A stretch of DNA of 64,000 bases, taken from Phyllobacterium brassicacearum (GTDB taxonomy: Bacteria > Pseudomonadota > Alphaproteobacteria > Rhizobiales > Rhizobiaceae). The DNA is taken from NCBI RefSeq assembly GCF_003010955.1, contig NZ_PGGO01000010.1, positions 124,001 through 188,000 of the forward strand. The letters run 5' to 3'. Position numbers and translations under genes: made by a program. The notes beneath the pieces were generated by a model that was given only the letters and a program-made list of their open reading frames with translations, was not told the origin of the DNA and made no database searches. Below are positions 34,203 to 44,065 of the stretch, piece by piece; position 1 is the stretch's first letter; every line of letters starts with the position of its first letter.

Positions 34203-36901
34203 GAATATTCCGGATTCGGCGTTTCTTTCGGTATGGGCATTCTGATCGTGAAAATCGCTCCCGAACGATCAGCCCTGCGTTCTGCTGTAATTGTGCCACC
34301 CATGGCTTCGATAAAGCCGCGTGATATTGACAGGCCAAGCCCCGTGCCGGCTGTCACCTGATCTCCCTTTCTCACGCGATAGAACGTATCAAATACTCGC
34401 TCCAGATCCTCAGCGGGGATGCCGGGCCCCTCGTCCATCACGTGCAGGACGACCCAACCGGCATCGGTCCAGGCCCGAATTCGCACCAAAGATCCTTCCG
34501 GTGCATATTTGGCGGCATTGTCCAGGAGGTTGAAGAGCACCTGTTCGAATAAAACCGGATCCGCTCTCAGCATCGGCAAGTCGGGTGGGATGGCGACCTC
34601 CGTCTTGCGCAGACCTATAATTTTCTTCGCACGGCTCAAGGCTGTTCCCACGATGTCGCCCACATAATGAAGGCCGACGTTCGGTTCCATCGCTCCAGAT
34701 TCGATTCTGGTCATGTCAAGGAGGTTGGCAATAAAGCGATTGAGTCTTTCGGACTCATCAATAACCGTGGAGAGTAGCTCTACCCTCGCCTCGTCGGGAA
34801 GCGCGGGCGCAAATTCCTTCAAAGTGCCTGCGGCCCCCAAAATCGCGGCAAGCGGGGTCTTCAGGTCGTGAGAGATCGAGGTGAGGAGCGCCGAGCGAAG
34901 GCGGTCGGCTTCCGCAGCGAGTTTGGCACGGTCTACATCGGCAGCAAGCTGTGTTCGTTCAATGGCGACTGCTGCCTGGTCAGCCAGGGCGTCGAACAAT
35001 CGTTGCTGTTCAGGTGTGAGGAGCGGTCCCTGCTTGTCATTATCCAGACCGATGACGCCGACGGCCATGCGTCCAGTCCGCAGCGGGAGATAAAGTCGTT
35101 TAGCACCTGGCAATGTGTCGGCACCTCGGCCCGCGGCCCGATTGTTCTCCCAGGCCCAGCGTGCGGCAGCTATGTCTGCATCGACCAGTGTATCATCAGG
35201 CGGATATCCCGCCTTTACCTCAATGGTACCATGTTCCGGCAAGAGGAGCACAACCCGCAGCTTCAGCATGGATGCGATCTGGAACGCAGTCGCCCAGAGT
35301 ACATCATCGAGCGTTCCGGTTCCTGCCAACTTCTTGCTGAACAGATAAAGATCTTCGGTCGTTCGCGCGCGCTGGCGCGCTGCTGCAGCCTGGCGCTGAA
35401 CCCGGGCCGTCAGATTACTGGCGATCACGGCAACGCCGAAGAAAAACCCCAGTGCGATCACGCTTTCCGGATCACTTATGACAAGCGTATAAAGGGGCTC
35501 GAGGAAGAAAAAATTGAGGACGGCGGCACTCAATACGGAAGCAAACAATGCAGGCCAGAGGCCAACTGTCACCGCCGATGCCAAAACGGCCATGAGAAAC
35601 ACGAGGGCGATATTGCGCACATCCAGCACCCGCGACAGCAGCAAGCCGACCATGAGTGCGCTTGCGACATACGCCGTGCTGAGCAGATAGGGTTGGAGCT
35701 GAAAACTCTTGCCTGGAGCATCTGCAACGCCGCGGTTTGGTATAGCGGGATCCTGCTCGTTTCCCGATATGACGTGGACGCTGATGTTGCCGGCGTAGCG
35801 GATCAGATCGTGACTTACCGACCCTTCAAACAACTCGCGCCAACGTGGCTTACTGGGCTTGCCGGTGACAATGTGCGTGACATTGTTTTCTCTGGCATGG
35901 CGTGCAATCTCTTCGGCAGCGTCACGTCCAGGCAATGTCACGGCATCACCGCCCAACTGGGTCGCAAGGCGCAAGGTCGATGCGATACGGTCCCTGTCTG
36001 TTTCCGACAGCCGCGTTGAGCGGTGTGTCTCAATGTGGACTGCCGTCCACGGCGCGCGAAGTCTGTCGGCCAGTCGCCTTGCATAACGGACGAGGGACGC
36101 ACCTCGCGGTTGCTCGTCTATGCAAACCAGGACCCGGTCACCCGCGGCCCAAGGTCCCGATATCGCATTCGCCTGCATGTGAGTGAGGAGCTGATCGTCG
36201 ACACGCTGTGCAGTGCGCCGAAGCGCCAGTTCCCTCAAGGCGGTCAAATTACCCGGCGAGAAGTAGTTTTCGATCGCACGCTTGGCGGTGACCGGGACGT
36301 AGACTTTCCCCTCCTGCAGACGCTTGATCAGATCTGCAGGCGTCAGGTCGATGATTTCCACCTCATCTGCCTGGTCGATGACAGAATCCGGCACCGTTTC
36401 CCGGACCCGTACTTTTGTTATCTGCGCAACGACATCATTCAGGCTCTCGACATGCTGAATGTTCATCGTGGAAAAAACGTCGATACCCTGGGCCAGAATT
36501 TCCTGGACATCGATGTAACGCTTTGGATGACGGCTGCCGGGGGCATTGGTGTGGGCAAGTTCGTCAACCAGCACCAGGCTCGGCCGCCGCGCCAGGATCG
36601 CGTCGAGATCCATCTCTTCGAGGTGATGGTCCTTATAATTGACCGGCCTGCGGGCAATAACCTCAAAACCGTTTACCAGGGCCTGGGTCTCTTTGCGGCC
36701 GTGCGTCTCCACTACTCCGATCACCACGTCCCGTCCGTCGGCAATCGCGGCCCGGCACGCCATCAGCATTTCATAGGTCTTGCCCACACCGGGCGCTGCT
36801 CCGAGAAAAATCTTCAATCGCCCGCGGGTCTCACGCTCCGCATTCTCAAGAAGCGCATCCGGTGATGGTCTTCTCTCGGTATCGCGGCTGTCGTCGGGCA
36901 T
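34199..36901 (-). CDS. kdpD: KdpD potassium/turgor sensor histidine kinase
   Basis: The 900-residue protein has the full KdpD arrangement. The N-terminal KdpD domain has Walker A LGAAPGVGKTYEML and VDELAHTNAPGSRH. A UspA-like segment follows (VLVCIDEQPRGASLVRYARR). Four membrane helices lie at about 400-500, then a GAF-like region, HisKA with SISHDLKTPLAAILG (His near 678), and HATPase with FNLLDNAAKYAPEGS and GTGLGLSI. It senses low K+ or osmotic stress and phosphorylates KdpE. It is separated from kdpC by a strong hairpin and has a weak ribosome site, which may set a lower sensor level than transporter level. Confidence 0.93.
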   Translation of the reverse strand: MPDDSRDTERRPSPDALLENAERETRGRLKIFLGAAPGVGKTYEMLMACRAAIADGRDVVIGVVETHGRKETQALVNGFEVIARRPVNYKDHHLEEMDLDAILARRPSLVLVDELAHTNAPGSRHPKRYIDVQEILAQGIDVFSTMNIQHVESLNDVVAQITKVRVRETVPDSVIDQADEVEIIDLTPADLIKRLQEGKVYVPVTAKRAIENYFSPGNLTALRELALRRTAQRVDDQLLTHMQANAISGPWAAGDRVLVCIDEQPRGASLVRYARRLADRLRAPWTAVHIETHRSTRLSETDRDRIASTLRLATQLGGDAVTLPGRDAAEEIARHARENNVTHIVTGKPSKPRWRELFEGSVSHDLIRYAGNISVHVISGNEQDPAIPNRGVADAPGKSFQLQPYLLSTAYVASALMVGLLLSRVLDVRNIALVFLMAVLASAVTVGLWPALFASVLSAAVLNFFFLEPLYTLVISDPESVIALGFFFGVAVIASNLTARVQRQAAAARQRARTTEDLYLFSKKLAGTGTLDDVLWATAFQIASMLKLRVVLLLPEHGTIEVKAGYPPDDTLVDADIAAARWAWENNRAAGRGADTLPGAKRLYLPLRTGRMAVGVIGLDNDKQGPLLTPEQQRLFDALADQAAVAIERTQLAADVDRAKLAAEADRLRSALLTSISHDLKTPLAAILGAAGTLKEFAPALPDEARVELLSTVIDESERLNRFIANLLDMTRIESGAMEPNVGLHYVGDIVGTALSRAKKIIGLRKTEVAIPPDLPMLRADPVLFEQVLFNLLDNAAKYAPEGSLVRIRAWTDAGWVVLHVMDEGPGIPAEDLERVFDTFYRVRKGDQVTAGTGLGLSISRGFIEAMGGTITAERRADRSGAIFTIRMPIPKETPNPEYS

Positions 36902-36921
36902 TTGTGGTTTCTCGCATGAAG

Positions 36922-36954
36922 GAGCCGGAGATCTGCTACCAAGATCCCCGGCTC
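36922..36954 (-). other. Intercistronic hairpin between kdpC and kdpD
   Basis: On the transcript, 13 nt starting GAGCCGGGG pair with 13 nt ending CCGGCTC around a 7-nt loop, with one G-U pair. The stem begins 9 nt after the kdpC stop. No U-run follows, so it is not a canonical terminator. It may stabilise the kdpFABC message or partially terminate before kdpDE. Confidence 0.6.
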
Positions 36955-36962
36955 TTATTCAA

Positions 36963-37532
36963 CTACTGTGCCGCCAGGCCATCAAGTGCCTGATTGAGCG
37001 CCAGAACGTTGACTACCGGCTCACCCATGAAGCCGAGTTCACGGCCCTGAACATGCTGGTCGACCAGCTGGCGGATACGTGTCTCGTCCAGGCCACGAGC
37101 CCCGGCTACTCTTGATACCTGGAAATAGGCCGCTTCCGGTGAGATATGGGGATCAAGGCCGCTACCCGACGTGGTAACGAGATCGATCGGAACAGCCGCA
37201 TTCGGATTGGTCTCCTTCAACGCGGCCTGGTCGGTCCTGATGCGATCGATCAGTTTCGGATTGGTGGGTCCGAGGTTCGAGCCACTGGAGGCCGCAGCAT
37301 TGTAACCATCGCCCGCCGCGGACGGCCGACCATGGAAGTATTTGTCACTTGAGAATGCCTGACCGATCAATTCCGAACCGATGACAGTGCCGTCCTTTTC
37401 GATCAGGCTGCCATTGGCCTGGCGAGGAAATACGGCTTGTGCAATTCCGGTCATGCCCAGAGGGTAGATGAGGCCGGTGATGACCGTAAGAGCAATCACA
37501 ATGACGATCGCGGGTCTGAGTTGTTTGAACAT
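36963..37532 (-). CDS. kdpC: KdpC subunit of the potassium-transporting ATPase
   Basis: The 189-residue protein has one N-terminal membrane helix ([20 protein letters not shown]) and a soluble domain with [20 protein letters not shown], then the C-terminal [33 protein letters not shown] and [11 protein letters not shown]. All are KdpC signatures. ATG at 37532 was chosen because AAAGG lies about 9 nt upstream; ATG at 37541 has no spacing. It assembles with KdpA and KdpB in the inner membrane. Confidence 0.93.
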   Translation of the reverse strand: MFKQLRPAIVIVIALTVITGLIYPLGMTGIAQAVFPRQANGSLIEKDGTVIGSELIGQAFSSDKYFHGRPSAAGDGYNAAASSGSNLGPTNPKLIDRIRTDQAALKETNPNAAVPIDLVTTSGSGLDPHISPEAAYFQVSRVAGARGLDETRIRQLVDQHVQGRELGFMGEPVVNVLALNQALDGLAAQ

Positions 37533-37544
37533 TTGTATCATCCT

Positions 37545-39647
37545 TTAAGCGAGGCCAAGGCTCGTGATGACCACGTCGATGGCCTTGATGCCGACAAAGG
37601 GCACAATGACACCGCCGAGGCCGTAAATGAGGAGATTGCGTCGCAGAAGAGCGGCTGCACCGATGGCCCGGTATTTGACGCCCTTCAGCGACAATGGGAT
37701 GAGCGCAACGATGATTAGAGCATTGAAGATGATCGCCGACAGGATGGCGCTCTGCGGGGTCTGCAGTCCCATGATATTAAGAGCACCGAGCTGCGGGTAG
37801 AATGCCAGGAACATCGCCGGGATAATGGCGAAGTATTTCGCGATATCATTTGCGATGGAGAACGTCGTCAGCGCACCGCGGGTCATCAGCAACTGCTTGC
37901 CGATACCCACGATCTCGATCAGCTTGGTCGGATCGCTGTCGAGATCAACCATATTGCCGGCTTCGCGCGCTGCCACTGTACCAGTGTTCATCGCCACGCC
38001 AACGTCCGCCTGAGCGAGTGCCGGTGCATCGTTGGTGCCGTCGCCGCACATGGCGACGAGCTTGCCCTTCGACTGTTCATCGCGGATGAGGGAAAGCTTG
38101 TTCTCAGGTGTGGCCTGGGCAAGGAAATCGTCCACGCCAGCTTCCGCCGCGATGGCTGCCGCCGTCAGCGGGTTGTCGCCGGTGATCATCACCGTTCTGA
38201 TACCCATCTGCCGCAATTCGGCGAAACGTTCGCGAATGCCGCCCTTGACGATATCCTTGAGGTGAACCACGCCCAGCAGCTTGCCGTCGCGCACGACTGC
38301 GAGCGGCGTACCACCGGCCTTGGCGATCTGATCAGAAATGCTCTGCAAATCGCGTATGGTTTCGGAGCTGGCGCGCGTTCCGATTGTTGCAACCGCTCCT
38401 CCCCCGGCGACCGCTGCGCCGGCCGCGGATTGATTGACATAGGCGAGAACGGCATCGACAGCCCCCTTGCGGATCGACGAGCCATCGATGTCAACACCAC
38501 TCATACGGCTCTGCGCCGTGAATGGCACAAAATGGGCATGCAGGGTTTGCATGTCGCGGGCGCGAATGCCGTATTTTTCTTTCGCAAGCACAACGATCGA
38601 CCGGCCTTCAGGCGTCTCGTCGGCCAGCGAAGCAAGCTGCGCGGCATCAGCCAGTTCCTGTTCCGTCACGCCTTTGACCGGAAGGAGTTCCGTAGCCTGG
38701 CGATTGCCAAAGGTGATCGTACCGGTCTTGTCGAGAAGCAGCGTATCGACGTCACCGGCGGCTTCAACCGCACGCCCGGACATGGCGAGGACGTTGAATT
38801 GGATCAACCTGTCCATGCCGGCAATGCCGATTGCCGACAAAAGCGCACCAATCGTCGTCGGGATCAGTGTCACAAACAGGGCGACAAGCACGACGACCGG
38901 AATGGCACCACCCGCATAGGCAGCAAAGCTTGGGATGGTTGCCGTTGCCAGAACGAAGATCAGCGTCATGCCGGCAAGCAGAATATTGAGGGCGATCTCG
39001 TTAGGTGTCTTCTGACGCTGCGCGCCCTCGACAAGGGCAATCATGCGGTCGATGAATGTCGAGCCCGCTGCTGCGGTGATGCGGACACGCAGCCAGTCGG
39101 ACAGAACCTGCGTTCCTCCGGTGACCGCAGAACGATCGCCGCCCGACTCCCGGATGACGGGCGCTGATTCACCGGTGATCGCCGATTCATTCACCGATGC
39201 GACACCTTCGATGACCTCGCCGTCGGACGGGATAATGTCGCCAGCTTCGACGAGAACCAGATCGCCAACCTTCAGGCGTGTGCCGGGCACCAGCTTGAAA
39301 CCGGTGTCTTTCTCGCTGGAGAGCAGCTTTGCCTGGGTCTCGGTCCGGGTCTTGCGCAGCGAATCCGCCTGCGCCTTGCCGCGGCCTTCAGCCACCGCTT
39401 CGGCGAAATTGGCAAAGAGCACTGTGAACCAGAGCCAGAGGATGATCTGGAACGTAAAGCCGAGACTTTGACCGCCGGTGACCACGTCCTTGAGAAACAA
39501 CACCGTGGTCAACAAGGAAACCACAGCGACGACAAACATCACCGGATTGCGGATAAGGCTGCGTGGGTCCAGCTTTTTGAAGGCGCCGCCGATAGCGGGT
39601 AACAATATGCGAGAATCCATGAGGCTCGCTGATTTGGACTGGCTCAT
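37545..39647 (-). CDS. kdpB: KdpB catalytic P-type ATPase subunit
   Basis: The 700-residue P1A-type ATPase has the actuator motif [14 protein letters not shown], phosphorylation motif [13 protein letters not shown] (Asp about 306), nucleotide-binding [13 protein letters not shown] and hinge [20 protein letters not shown]. The start ([15 protein letters not shown]) at 39647 has GGAG upstream. An open frame continuing to 40097 overlaps kdpA and is not coding. It couples ATP hydrolysis to K+ uptake through KdpA. Confidence 0.95.
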   Translation of the reverse strand: MSQSKSASLMDSRILLPAIGGAFKKLDPRSLIRNPVMFVVAVVSLLTTVLFLKDVVTGGQSLGFTFQIILWLWFTVLFANFAEAVAEGRGKAQADSLRKTRTETQAKLLSSEKDTGFKLVPGTRLKVGDLVLVEAGDIIPSDGEVIEGVASVNESAITGESAPVIRESGGDRSAVTGGTQVLSDWLRVRITAAAGSTFIDRMIALVEGAQRQKTPNEIALNILLAGMTLIFVLATATIPSFAAYAGGAIPVVVLVALFVTLIPTTIGALLSAIGIAGMDRLIQFNVLAMSGRAVEAAGDVDTLLLDKTGTITFGNRQATELLPVKGVTEQELADAAQLASLADETPEGRSIVVLAKEKYGIRARDMQTLHAHFVPFTAQSRMSGVDIDGSSIRKGAVDAVLAYVNQSAAGAAVAGGGAVATIGTRASSETIRDLQSISDQIAKAGGTPLAVVRDGKLLGVVHLKDIVKGGIRERFAELRQMGIRTVMITGDNPLTAAAIAAEAGVDDFLAQATPENKLSLIRDEQSKGKLVAMCGDGTNDAPALAQADVGVAMNTGTVAAREAGNMVDLDSDPTKLIEIVGIGKQLLMTRGALTTFSIANDIAKYFAIIPAMFLAFYPQLGALNIMGLQTPQSAILSAIIFNALIIVALIPLSLKGVKYRAIGAAALLRRNLLIYGLGGVIVPFVGIKAIDVVITSLGLA

Positions 39648-39691
39648 AATGAGACTCCAGTTTGAAGTTCCTGTGGTTGCAGACTGGCCAT

Positions 39692-39858
39692 TCAGGCCGC
39701 TGCAAATATGTGGGAAAGGACGTAGGCGGCCAGCCACATGATGAACATCATCACTGCCATGCCAAGGAGGATATCCGAGGCCCGGGCCCGGCGGCTCGCC
39801 CCTCGCGCCCGTTTCCCGGCATGAGGTTGATGTTGAACTGCAGATGACTGGGGCGCAT
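39692..39858 (-). other. Possible small membrane-protein gene between kdpA and kdpB, frame uncertain
   Basis: An ATG at 39858 directly after TAAGGAGGGAGCA has an excellent ribosome site but gives a 35-residue non-hydrophobic peptide. A different frame just downstream encodes [20 protein letters not shown] to a stop at 39692, which looks like a genuine membrane helix. One indel in the GC-rich stretch between them would join the two into a single small protein. Otherwise the helix would start at the ATG at 39760 without a ribosome site. Confidence 0.35.
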
Positions 39859-39868
39859 TGCTCCCTCC

Positions 39869-41572
39869 TTAGAATGTCTGGCCGAGGCCGAGAGCGAGGT
39901 GTTCGACGATCGGTCCAACGGCAAGCGCCGGGAAGAAAGTTAAGCCACCGACAATCAGGATGACACCGACCAGCAGACCGACGAACAGCGGACCATGGGT
40001 CGGGAACGTGCCTGCAGATTCCGGCACGGTCTTCTTCATCACGAGAGATCCTGCGATCGCCAGGGCCGGGATGATGACAAAGAACCGCCCCATCCACATG
40101 CCGATGCCGAGCGTGATGTTGTACCAGGGCGTGTTGCCCGTCAGGCCACCGAAAGCCGAGCCATTGTTCGCTGCCGCGGACGTGTAGGCATAGAGGATTT
40201 CCGAGAAACCATGTGGACCGGCATTTGCTATCGAAGCGACCGCAGAGGGCAGAACGGTGGCAACTGCGGTAAAGCCAAGCATTGCCAAAGGCAGGCAGAG
40301 AACGGCCAGCATCGCCATCTTGACTTCCTTGGCTTCGATCTTCTTGCCGAGATATTCCGGTGTGCGGCCAACCATCAGTCCGGCCACAAAGACCGCGATG
40401 ATCACGTAGAGCAGGATACCGTAAAGGCCCGCGCCGACACCGCCGATGATCACTTCGCCGAGCATCGTGTTAATGAGCGGGATCATGCCGCTGATCGCCA
40501 TGAAGCTGTCATGCATTGCGTTGACCGCACCGCAGGACGCGGCCGTGGTGATGACGGCAAAGAGCGCAGACAGGGCAATACCGAAGCGCGTTTCCTTGCC
40601 TTCCATGTTGCCGCCATCGATGCCAAGGGCATGGACCAGCGGATTGCCAGCGGCCTCGCCCCAATAACAGACGGAGACGCCCGCGAGGAAAAGCACGCCC
40701 ATGGCAGCAAAGATCGCCCAGCCCTGGCGCTGGTTGCCGACCATCCGGCCAAACACATTGGTCAATGCCGCACCGATCGCAAAGATCGTGACCATCTGGA
40801 TGAGGTTGGAGATGGCATCGGGATTTTCGAAGGGGTGGGCTGAGTTGACATTGAAGAAGCCGCCGCCATTGGTACCAAGCATTTTGATCGCGAGTTGCGA
40901 GGCAACCGGACCGACGGCAATCGTCTGCCTGGCACCTTCTAGCGTTGTTGCATCAACATAGGTCCCGAGCGTCTGCGGGACGCCGAGATACACGTAAACG
41001 AGCGTCAGCACGATGCAGAGGGGCAGCAGGATATAGAGCGTGCACCGGGTCAGATCGACCCAGAAGTTGCCGATCGACGTGCCCGACGCGCGGGAAAAAC
41101 CGCGGATCAGCGCAATGGCGATGGCAATGCCGGTTGCTGCAGAAACGAAGTTCTGAACGGTCAGGCCGGCCATTTGCACGAGATAGGACATCGTGCTTTC
41201 GCCGCCATAATTCTGCCAGTTGGTGTTCGTTACGAAGCTGACTGCGGTGTTGAACGCAAGGTCAGGTTCGGTCGCGCCCATTCCTGCAGGGTTGAAGGGC
41301 AAGCCCCCTTGAAGCCGCTGCAGAAGATAAAGAACGATGAACCCGGCCAAGCTGAAAAACAGCAGCGCTGCCGTATAGGTGGTCCAATGCTGTTCTTCGC
41401 GTTCGCTTGTGCCGGCAAGACGATAAAGGCCTCGCTCAACGCGAACAAAAACAGGCGAAAGCAATGTGCGATCGCCATTGAAAACACGCGTCATGTAGCC
41501 GCCGAGCGGCTTCACGAGCAAGATGATGATCCCGCAATAGACGAGGATCTGTAACCAACCGTTGAGAGTCAT
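39869..41572 (-). CDS. kdpA: KdpA potassium-channel-like subunit
   Basis: The 567-residue protein has ten or more membrane helices and four channel-type selectivity segments, including [35 protein letters not shown] and [11 protein letters not shown]. The N-terminus [17 protein letters not shown] is typical. KdpA binds K+ and passes it through an intramembrane tunnel to KdpB. The gene starts 34 nt after kdpF. Confidence 0.95.
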   Translation of the reverse strand: MTLNGWLQILVYCGIIILLVKPLGGYMTRVFNGDRTLLSPVFVRVERGLYRLAGTSEREEQHWTTYTAALLFFSLAGFIVLYLLQRLQGGLPFNPAGMGATEPDLAFNTAVSFVTNTNWQNYGGESTMSYLVQMAGLTVQNFVSAATGIAIAIALIRGFSRASGTSIGNFWVDLTRCTLYILLPLCIVLTLVYVYLGVPQTLGTYVDATTLEGARQTIAVGPVASQLAIKMLGTNGGGFFNVNSAHPFENPDAISNLIQMVTIFAIGAALTNVFGRMVGNQRQGWAIFAAMGVLFLAGVSVCYWGEAAGNPLVHALGIDGGNMEGKETRFGIALSALFAVITTAASCGAVNAMHDSFMAISGMIPLINTMLGEVIIGGVGAGLYGILLYVIIAVFVAGLMVGRTPEYLGKKIEAKEVKMAMLAVLCLPLAMLGFTAVATVLPSAVASIANAGPHGFSEILYAYTSAAANNGSAFGGLTGNTPWYNITLGIGMWMGRFFVIIPALAIAGSLVMKKTVPESAGTFPTHGPLFVGLLVGVILIVGGLTFFPALAVGPIVEHLALGLGQTF

Positions 41573-41606
41573 GGGAATAGCTTTCCAGGCCTGGCGTCAG
41601 ATGCGA

Positions 41607-41696
41607 TCAAAAGCGCTCTGGGCGAATAAGGGCATAGGTGAGATAGGCGAGAAGGAACAACGTCACAGCGCCGCCGAGAATATAATCGATAGTCAT
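41607..41696 (-). CDS. kdpF: KdpF small stabilising subunit
   Basis: The 29-residue peptide MTIDYILGGAVTLFLLAYLT ending YALIRPERF is the expected KdpF: one membrane helix with a basic tail. GGAAGG lies before the ATG. It stabilises the KdpABC complex. Confidence 0.9.
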   Translation of the reverse strand: MTIDYILGGAVTLFLLAYLTYALIRPERF

Positions 41697-41712
41697 CCGG
41701 CCATCCTTCCAG

Positions 41713-41793
41713 TCAAAGAATATCGCAGGCTTTGGTATAAGCCAGTGACAGAACAAGGAACAAAATCCCTAGCCCGAGAACAATAACGTCCAT
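41713..41793 (-). CDS. 26-residue membrane mini-protein preceding kdpF
   Basis: An AAAAGGAG ribosome site precedes an ATG at 41793 encoding MDVIVLGLGILFLVLSLAYT then KACDIL. This is one hydrophobic helix with a short polar tail, and the stop lies 16 nt before the kdpF ATG. Similar mini-proteins occur ahead of kdpF in some alphaproteobacteria (recollection, not checked). It is probably an additional small Kdp subunit or assembly peptide and is the first gene of the operon. Confidence 0.7.
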   Translation of the reverse strand: MDVIVLGLGILFLVLSLAYTKACDIL

Positions 41794-42078
41794 CGAATCG
41801 AACTCCTTTTGCATTGCTGTGCCGGCGTCAGATCGGACATTGGGCACGCAGTAAGACGTTGAATTTACGCACCCTGGAGTCGCGCGCTCGTCGCCTCACG
41901 AGCCCGATCAAACCTGCCCGCAAGACGCAAAATGAATCTCATCAGCTGCCAAAGCGCTATTGCTCAAGCTCACTGATTGCGCGGAGTATCATTCAAAGGG
42001 GCATATCAATTCGAGACGGGATGAATATGAAAGATATAAAATTACTATAAGGATTCTCATATTGGCGGTTGCGGATCA

Positions 42079-42119
42079 GTTGGCTACCCCCAACCTCGAA
42101 GCGACGGTAGCCGGGCAAC
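42079..42119. repeat. Inverted repeat with bulge in the kdp-cco gap
   Basis: GTTGGCTACC (42079-42088) pairs with GGTAGC (42106-42111) and CAAC (42116-42119), leaving a short bulge and a 17-nt loop. Function unknown. Confidence 0.4.
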
Positions 42120-42184
42120 GATCCTCGCAACGACATCATAGACTTTGACCGCTTGAAGGTCAGAGATACGCTGCAAATCCAAGC

Positions 42185-42233
42185 AATGACTGGGAGTATC
42201 CGACGCCTTCTCTGCTCAGGCGTCGCAGTCATT
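42185..42233. repeat. Long bulged hairpin upstream of ccoN
   Basis: AATGACTG (42185-42192) pairs with CAGTCATT (42226-42233), and CGACGCCT (42201-42208) with AGGCGTCG (42218-42225), both perfectly. An 8-nt bulge (42193-42200) lies on one side only and the loop has 9 nt. TTATCC follows, a weak tail for a terminator. Confidence 0.55.
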
Positions 42234-42406
42234 TTATCCTGCTGACCGTTTGTTACAGTAACGTACTTCACCGACAGCCAATGATAGGAAATGCTTTCAC
42301 GGATTGCAGGTATACCGTGAAGTGAATGCGTTGGACGAGTTGCAATGGTCTCTACGCCTCGCGGCTGCGATTTAGATGCGCACATCATTCTCGGGGGTAA
42401 TTCGGA

Positions 42407-44062
42407 ATGATCTCACAACTCACCGGGACCGAGCGCGTCCTTGCGGCGCTGACGTTTCTCCTGCTGGTACTGTTCGGCATGGCGATGGCGGTCGCCGGCC
42501 GCGACGATCTTATCGGACCGCATGGCTGGATTATCGCGCTGAGCGGAATGGCCGGGATCATCGCCCTGCTCCGCGCCTATGGCGCGCCTGAGCCTTCGCC
42601 TTCCCGCCTGTCTGAGTATTATGATGACCCCAGTAAAGCCGGCATTGTCCTGACTCTAATCTGGGGCGTTGTCGGCATGCTCATCGGCGTGTGGGTGGCG
42701 GCCCTCCTCGCCTGGCCGGAGCTGACGTTCGATACAGAATGGGCAAGCTTTGGCCGTCTGCGTCCCGTTCATACGAGTGGCGTCATCTTCGGATTCGGCG
42801 GCAACGCACTCATTGCGACGTCATTGCACGTCTTGCAGCGCACGACCCGAGCACGGTTGCCCGATCAGTTCAGTCCGTGGTTCGTCCTTTTCGGCTACAA
42901 TTTGTTCTGCGTGCTCGCCGCAAGCGGCTATCTGATGGGCATCACCCAATCCAAGGAGTACGCTGAGCCGGAATGGTATGCGGACATCTTCCTGGTCATT
43001 GTCTGGGTCGTATATTTTTCGATATATATCCGCACGCTGATGCGCCGCAACGAACCACATATCTATGTGGCGAACTGGTACTACATGGCCTTCATCCTGG
43101 TGATTGCCCTTCTTCACATCGTCAACAATCTGGTGGTTCCGGTCTCGCTCGGCCATGCCAAGAGCTACTCGCTGTTCTCCGGTGTCCAGGATGCGATGAC
43201 GCAATGGTGGTACGGGCACAATGCTGTAGCATTCTTCCTGACCGCCGGCTTCCTCGGCATGATGTACTATTATCTGCCCAAGCGGGCCGGCCGTCCGATC
43301 TATTCGTACCGGATGTCGATCATAAGCTTCTGGGGCATTACATTCATGTACATGTGGGCTGGGTCGCATCACCTCCACTACACGGCGCTTCCGCATTGGG
43401 TGCAGACACTTGGAATGGTATTCTCGGTCGTCCTCCTGGTCCCGTCCTGGGCTTCGGCAGGCAACGCCCTTCTTACGCTCAACGGGGCCTGGCACAAGGT
43501 CCGCGACGATGCGGTCCTGCGCTTCATGATGCTCGCGGCCATCTTCTATGGTCTGACGACATTCGAAGGATCGTTCCTGGCGATCCGCGCGGTCAATTCG
43601 CTGTCTCACTATACGGACTGGACCGTTGGCCATGTTCACGCGGGCGCGCTTGGCTGGGTGGCCCTTATTTCCTATGGGTCGCTTTACGCTCTCACCCCGT
43701 GGTTGTGGAAGCGTCCCGCCCTCTACTCGGCCAGACTGGTCGAGTGGCACTTCTGGCTGGCCCTGGCTGGAACGGTCATCTACGTCTTCGCAATGTGGAA
43801 TTCGGGCATCATTCAGGGGCTGATGTGGCGCACCTACAACGACAGCGGGACCTTGAATTATTCCTTCGTCGATTCGCTCGTCGCCATGCATCCCTATTAT
43901 ATTGCCAGAGCCTTTGGCGGTCTGTTGTTCCTGATCGGAGCGGTCATCGCCCTTTACAATATAGCGATGACCATCCGGGAGCCGAGACCCGTCGCAACGG
44001 AATCGGCTTCAGATATTCCGCTGGTTGGGCAACCAGCCTCTGCTGTTCAGGCAGGAGAATAG
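42407..44062 (+). CDS. ccoN: cbb3-type cytochrome c oxidase subunit I
   Basis: The 551-residue catalytic subunit reduces O2 at a haem b3-CuB centre and pumps protons. Haem and copper ligands lie in VHTSGVIFGFGG, WWYGHNAVAFFLTAGFLG, WAGSHHLHYTALPHW and HYTDWTVGHVHAGALGW. The extended N-terminus (about 75 residues, two helices) before the core resembles other alphaproteobacterial CcoN. A GGGGG run lies about 10 nt before the ATG. It is the first gene of the operon; high-affinity respiration at low oxygen is the expected role. Confidence 0.95.
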   Translation: MISQLTGTERVLAALTFLLLVLFGMAMAVAGRDDLIGPHGWIIALSGMAGIIALLRAYGAPEPSPSRLSEYYDDPSKAGIVLTLIWGVVGMLIGVWVAALLAWPELTFDTEWASFGRLRPVHTSGVIFGFGGNALIATSLHVLQRTTRARLPDQFSPWFVLFGYNLFCVLAASGYLMGITQSKEYAEPEWYADIFLVIVWVVYFSIYIRTLMRRNEPHIYVANWYYMAFILVIALLHIVNNLVVPVSLGHAKSYSLFSGVQDAMTQWWYGHNAVAFFLTAGFLGMMYYYLPKRAGRPIYSYRMSIISFWGITFMYMWAGSHHLHYTALPHWVQTLGMVFSVVLLVPSWASAGNALLTLNGAWHKVRDDAVLRFMMLAAIFYGLTTFEGSFLAIRAVNSLSHYTDWTVGHVHAGALGWVALISYGSLYALTPWLWKRPALYSARLVEWHFWLALAGTVIYVFAMWNSGIIQGLMWRTYNDSGTLNYSFVDSLVAMHPYYIARAFGGLLFLIGAVIALYNIAMTIREPRPVATESASDIPLVGQPASAVQAGE

Positions 44063-44065
44063 CTG

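Larger units (their letters stand above)
41794..42406. other. Divergent regulatory region between kdp and ccoN
   Basis: The gap of about 610 bp must contain the kdp promoter with its KdpE site and the ccoN promoter. No protein gene is convincing. It holds two structured elements, at 42079-42119 and 42185-42233. No TTGAT-N4-ATCAA FNR/FixK box was found by eye. Confidence 0.5.

Noticed and set aside
37545-40097. A longer kdpB reaching back into kdpA.
   Set aside because: The extra 150 codons are antisense-like, low in hydrophobic order, and the ATG at 39647 has GGAG and the normal KdpB N-terminus.
41993-42388. A 131-codon open frame on the minus strand upstream of kdp.
   Set aside because: There is no ribosome site or recognisable domain, it overlaps structured DNA elements, and the composition looks random.
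41794-42406. FNR/FixK box (TTGAT-N4-ATCAA) expected before ccoN.
   Set aside because: It was looked for on both strands and no acceptable match was seen, so oxygen control is not claimed from sequence.
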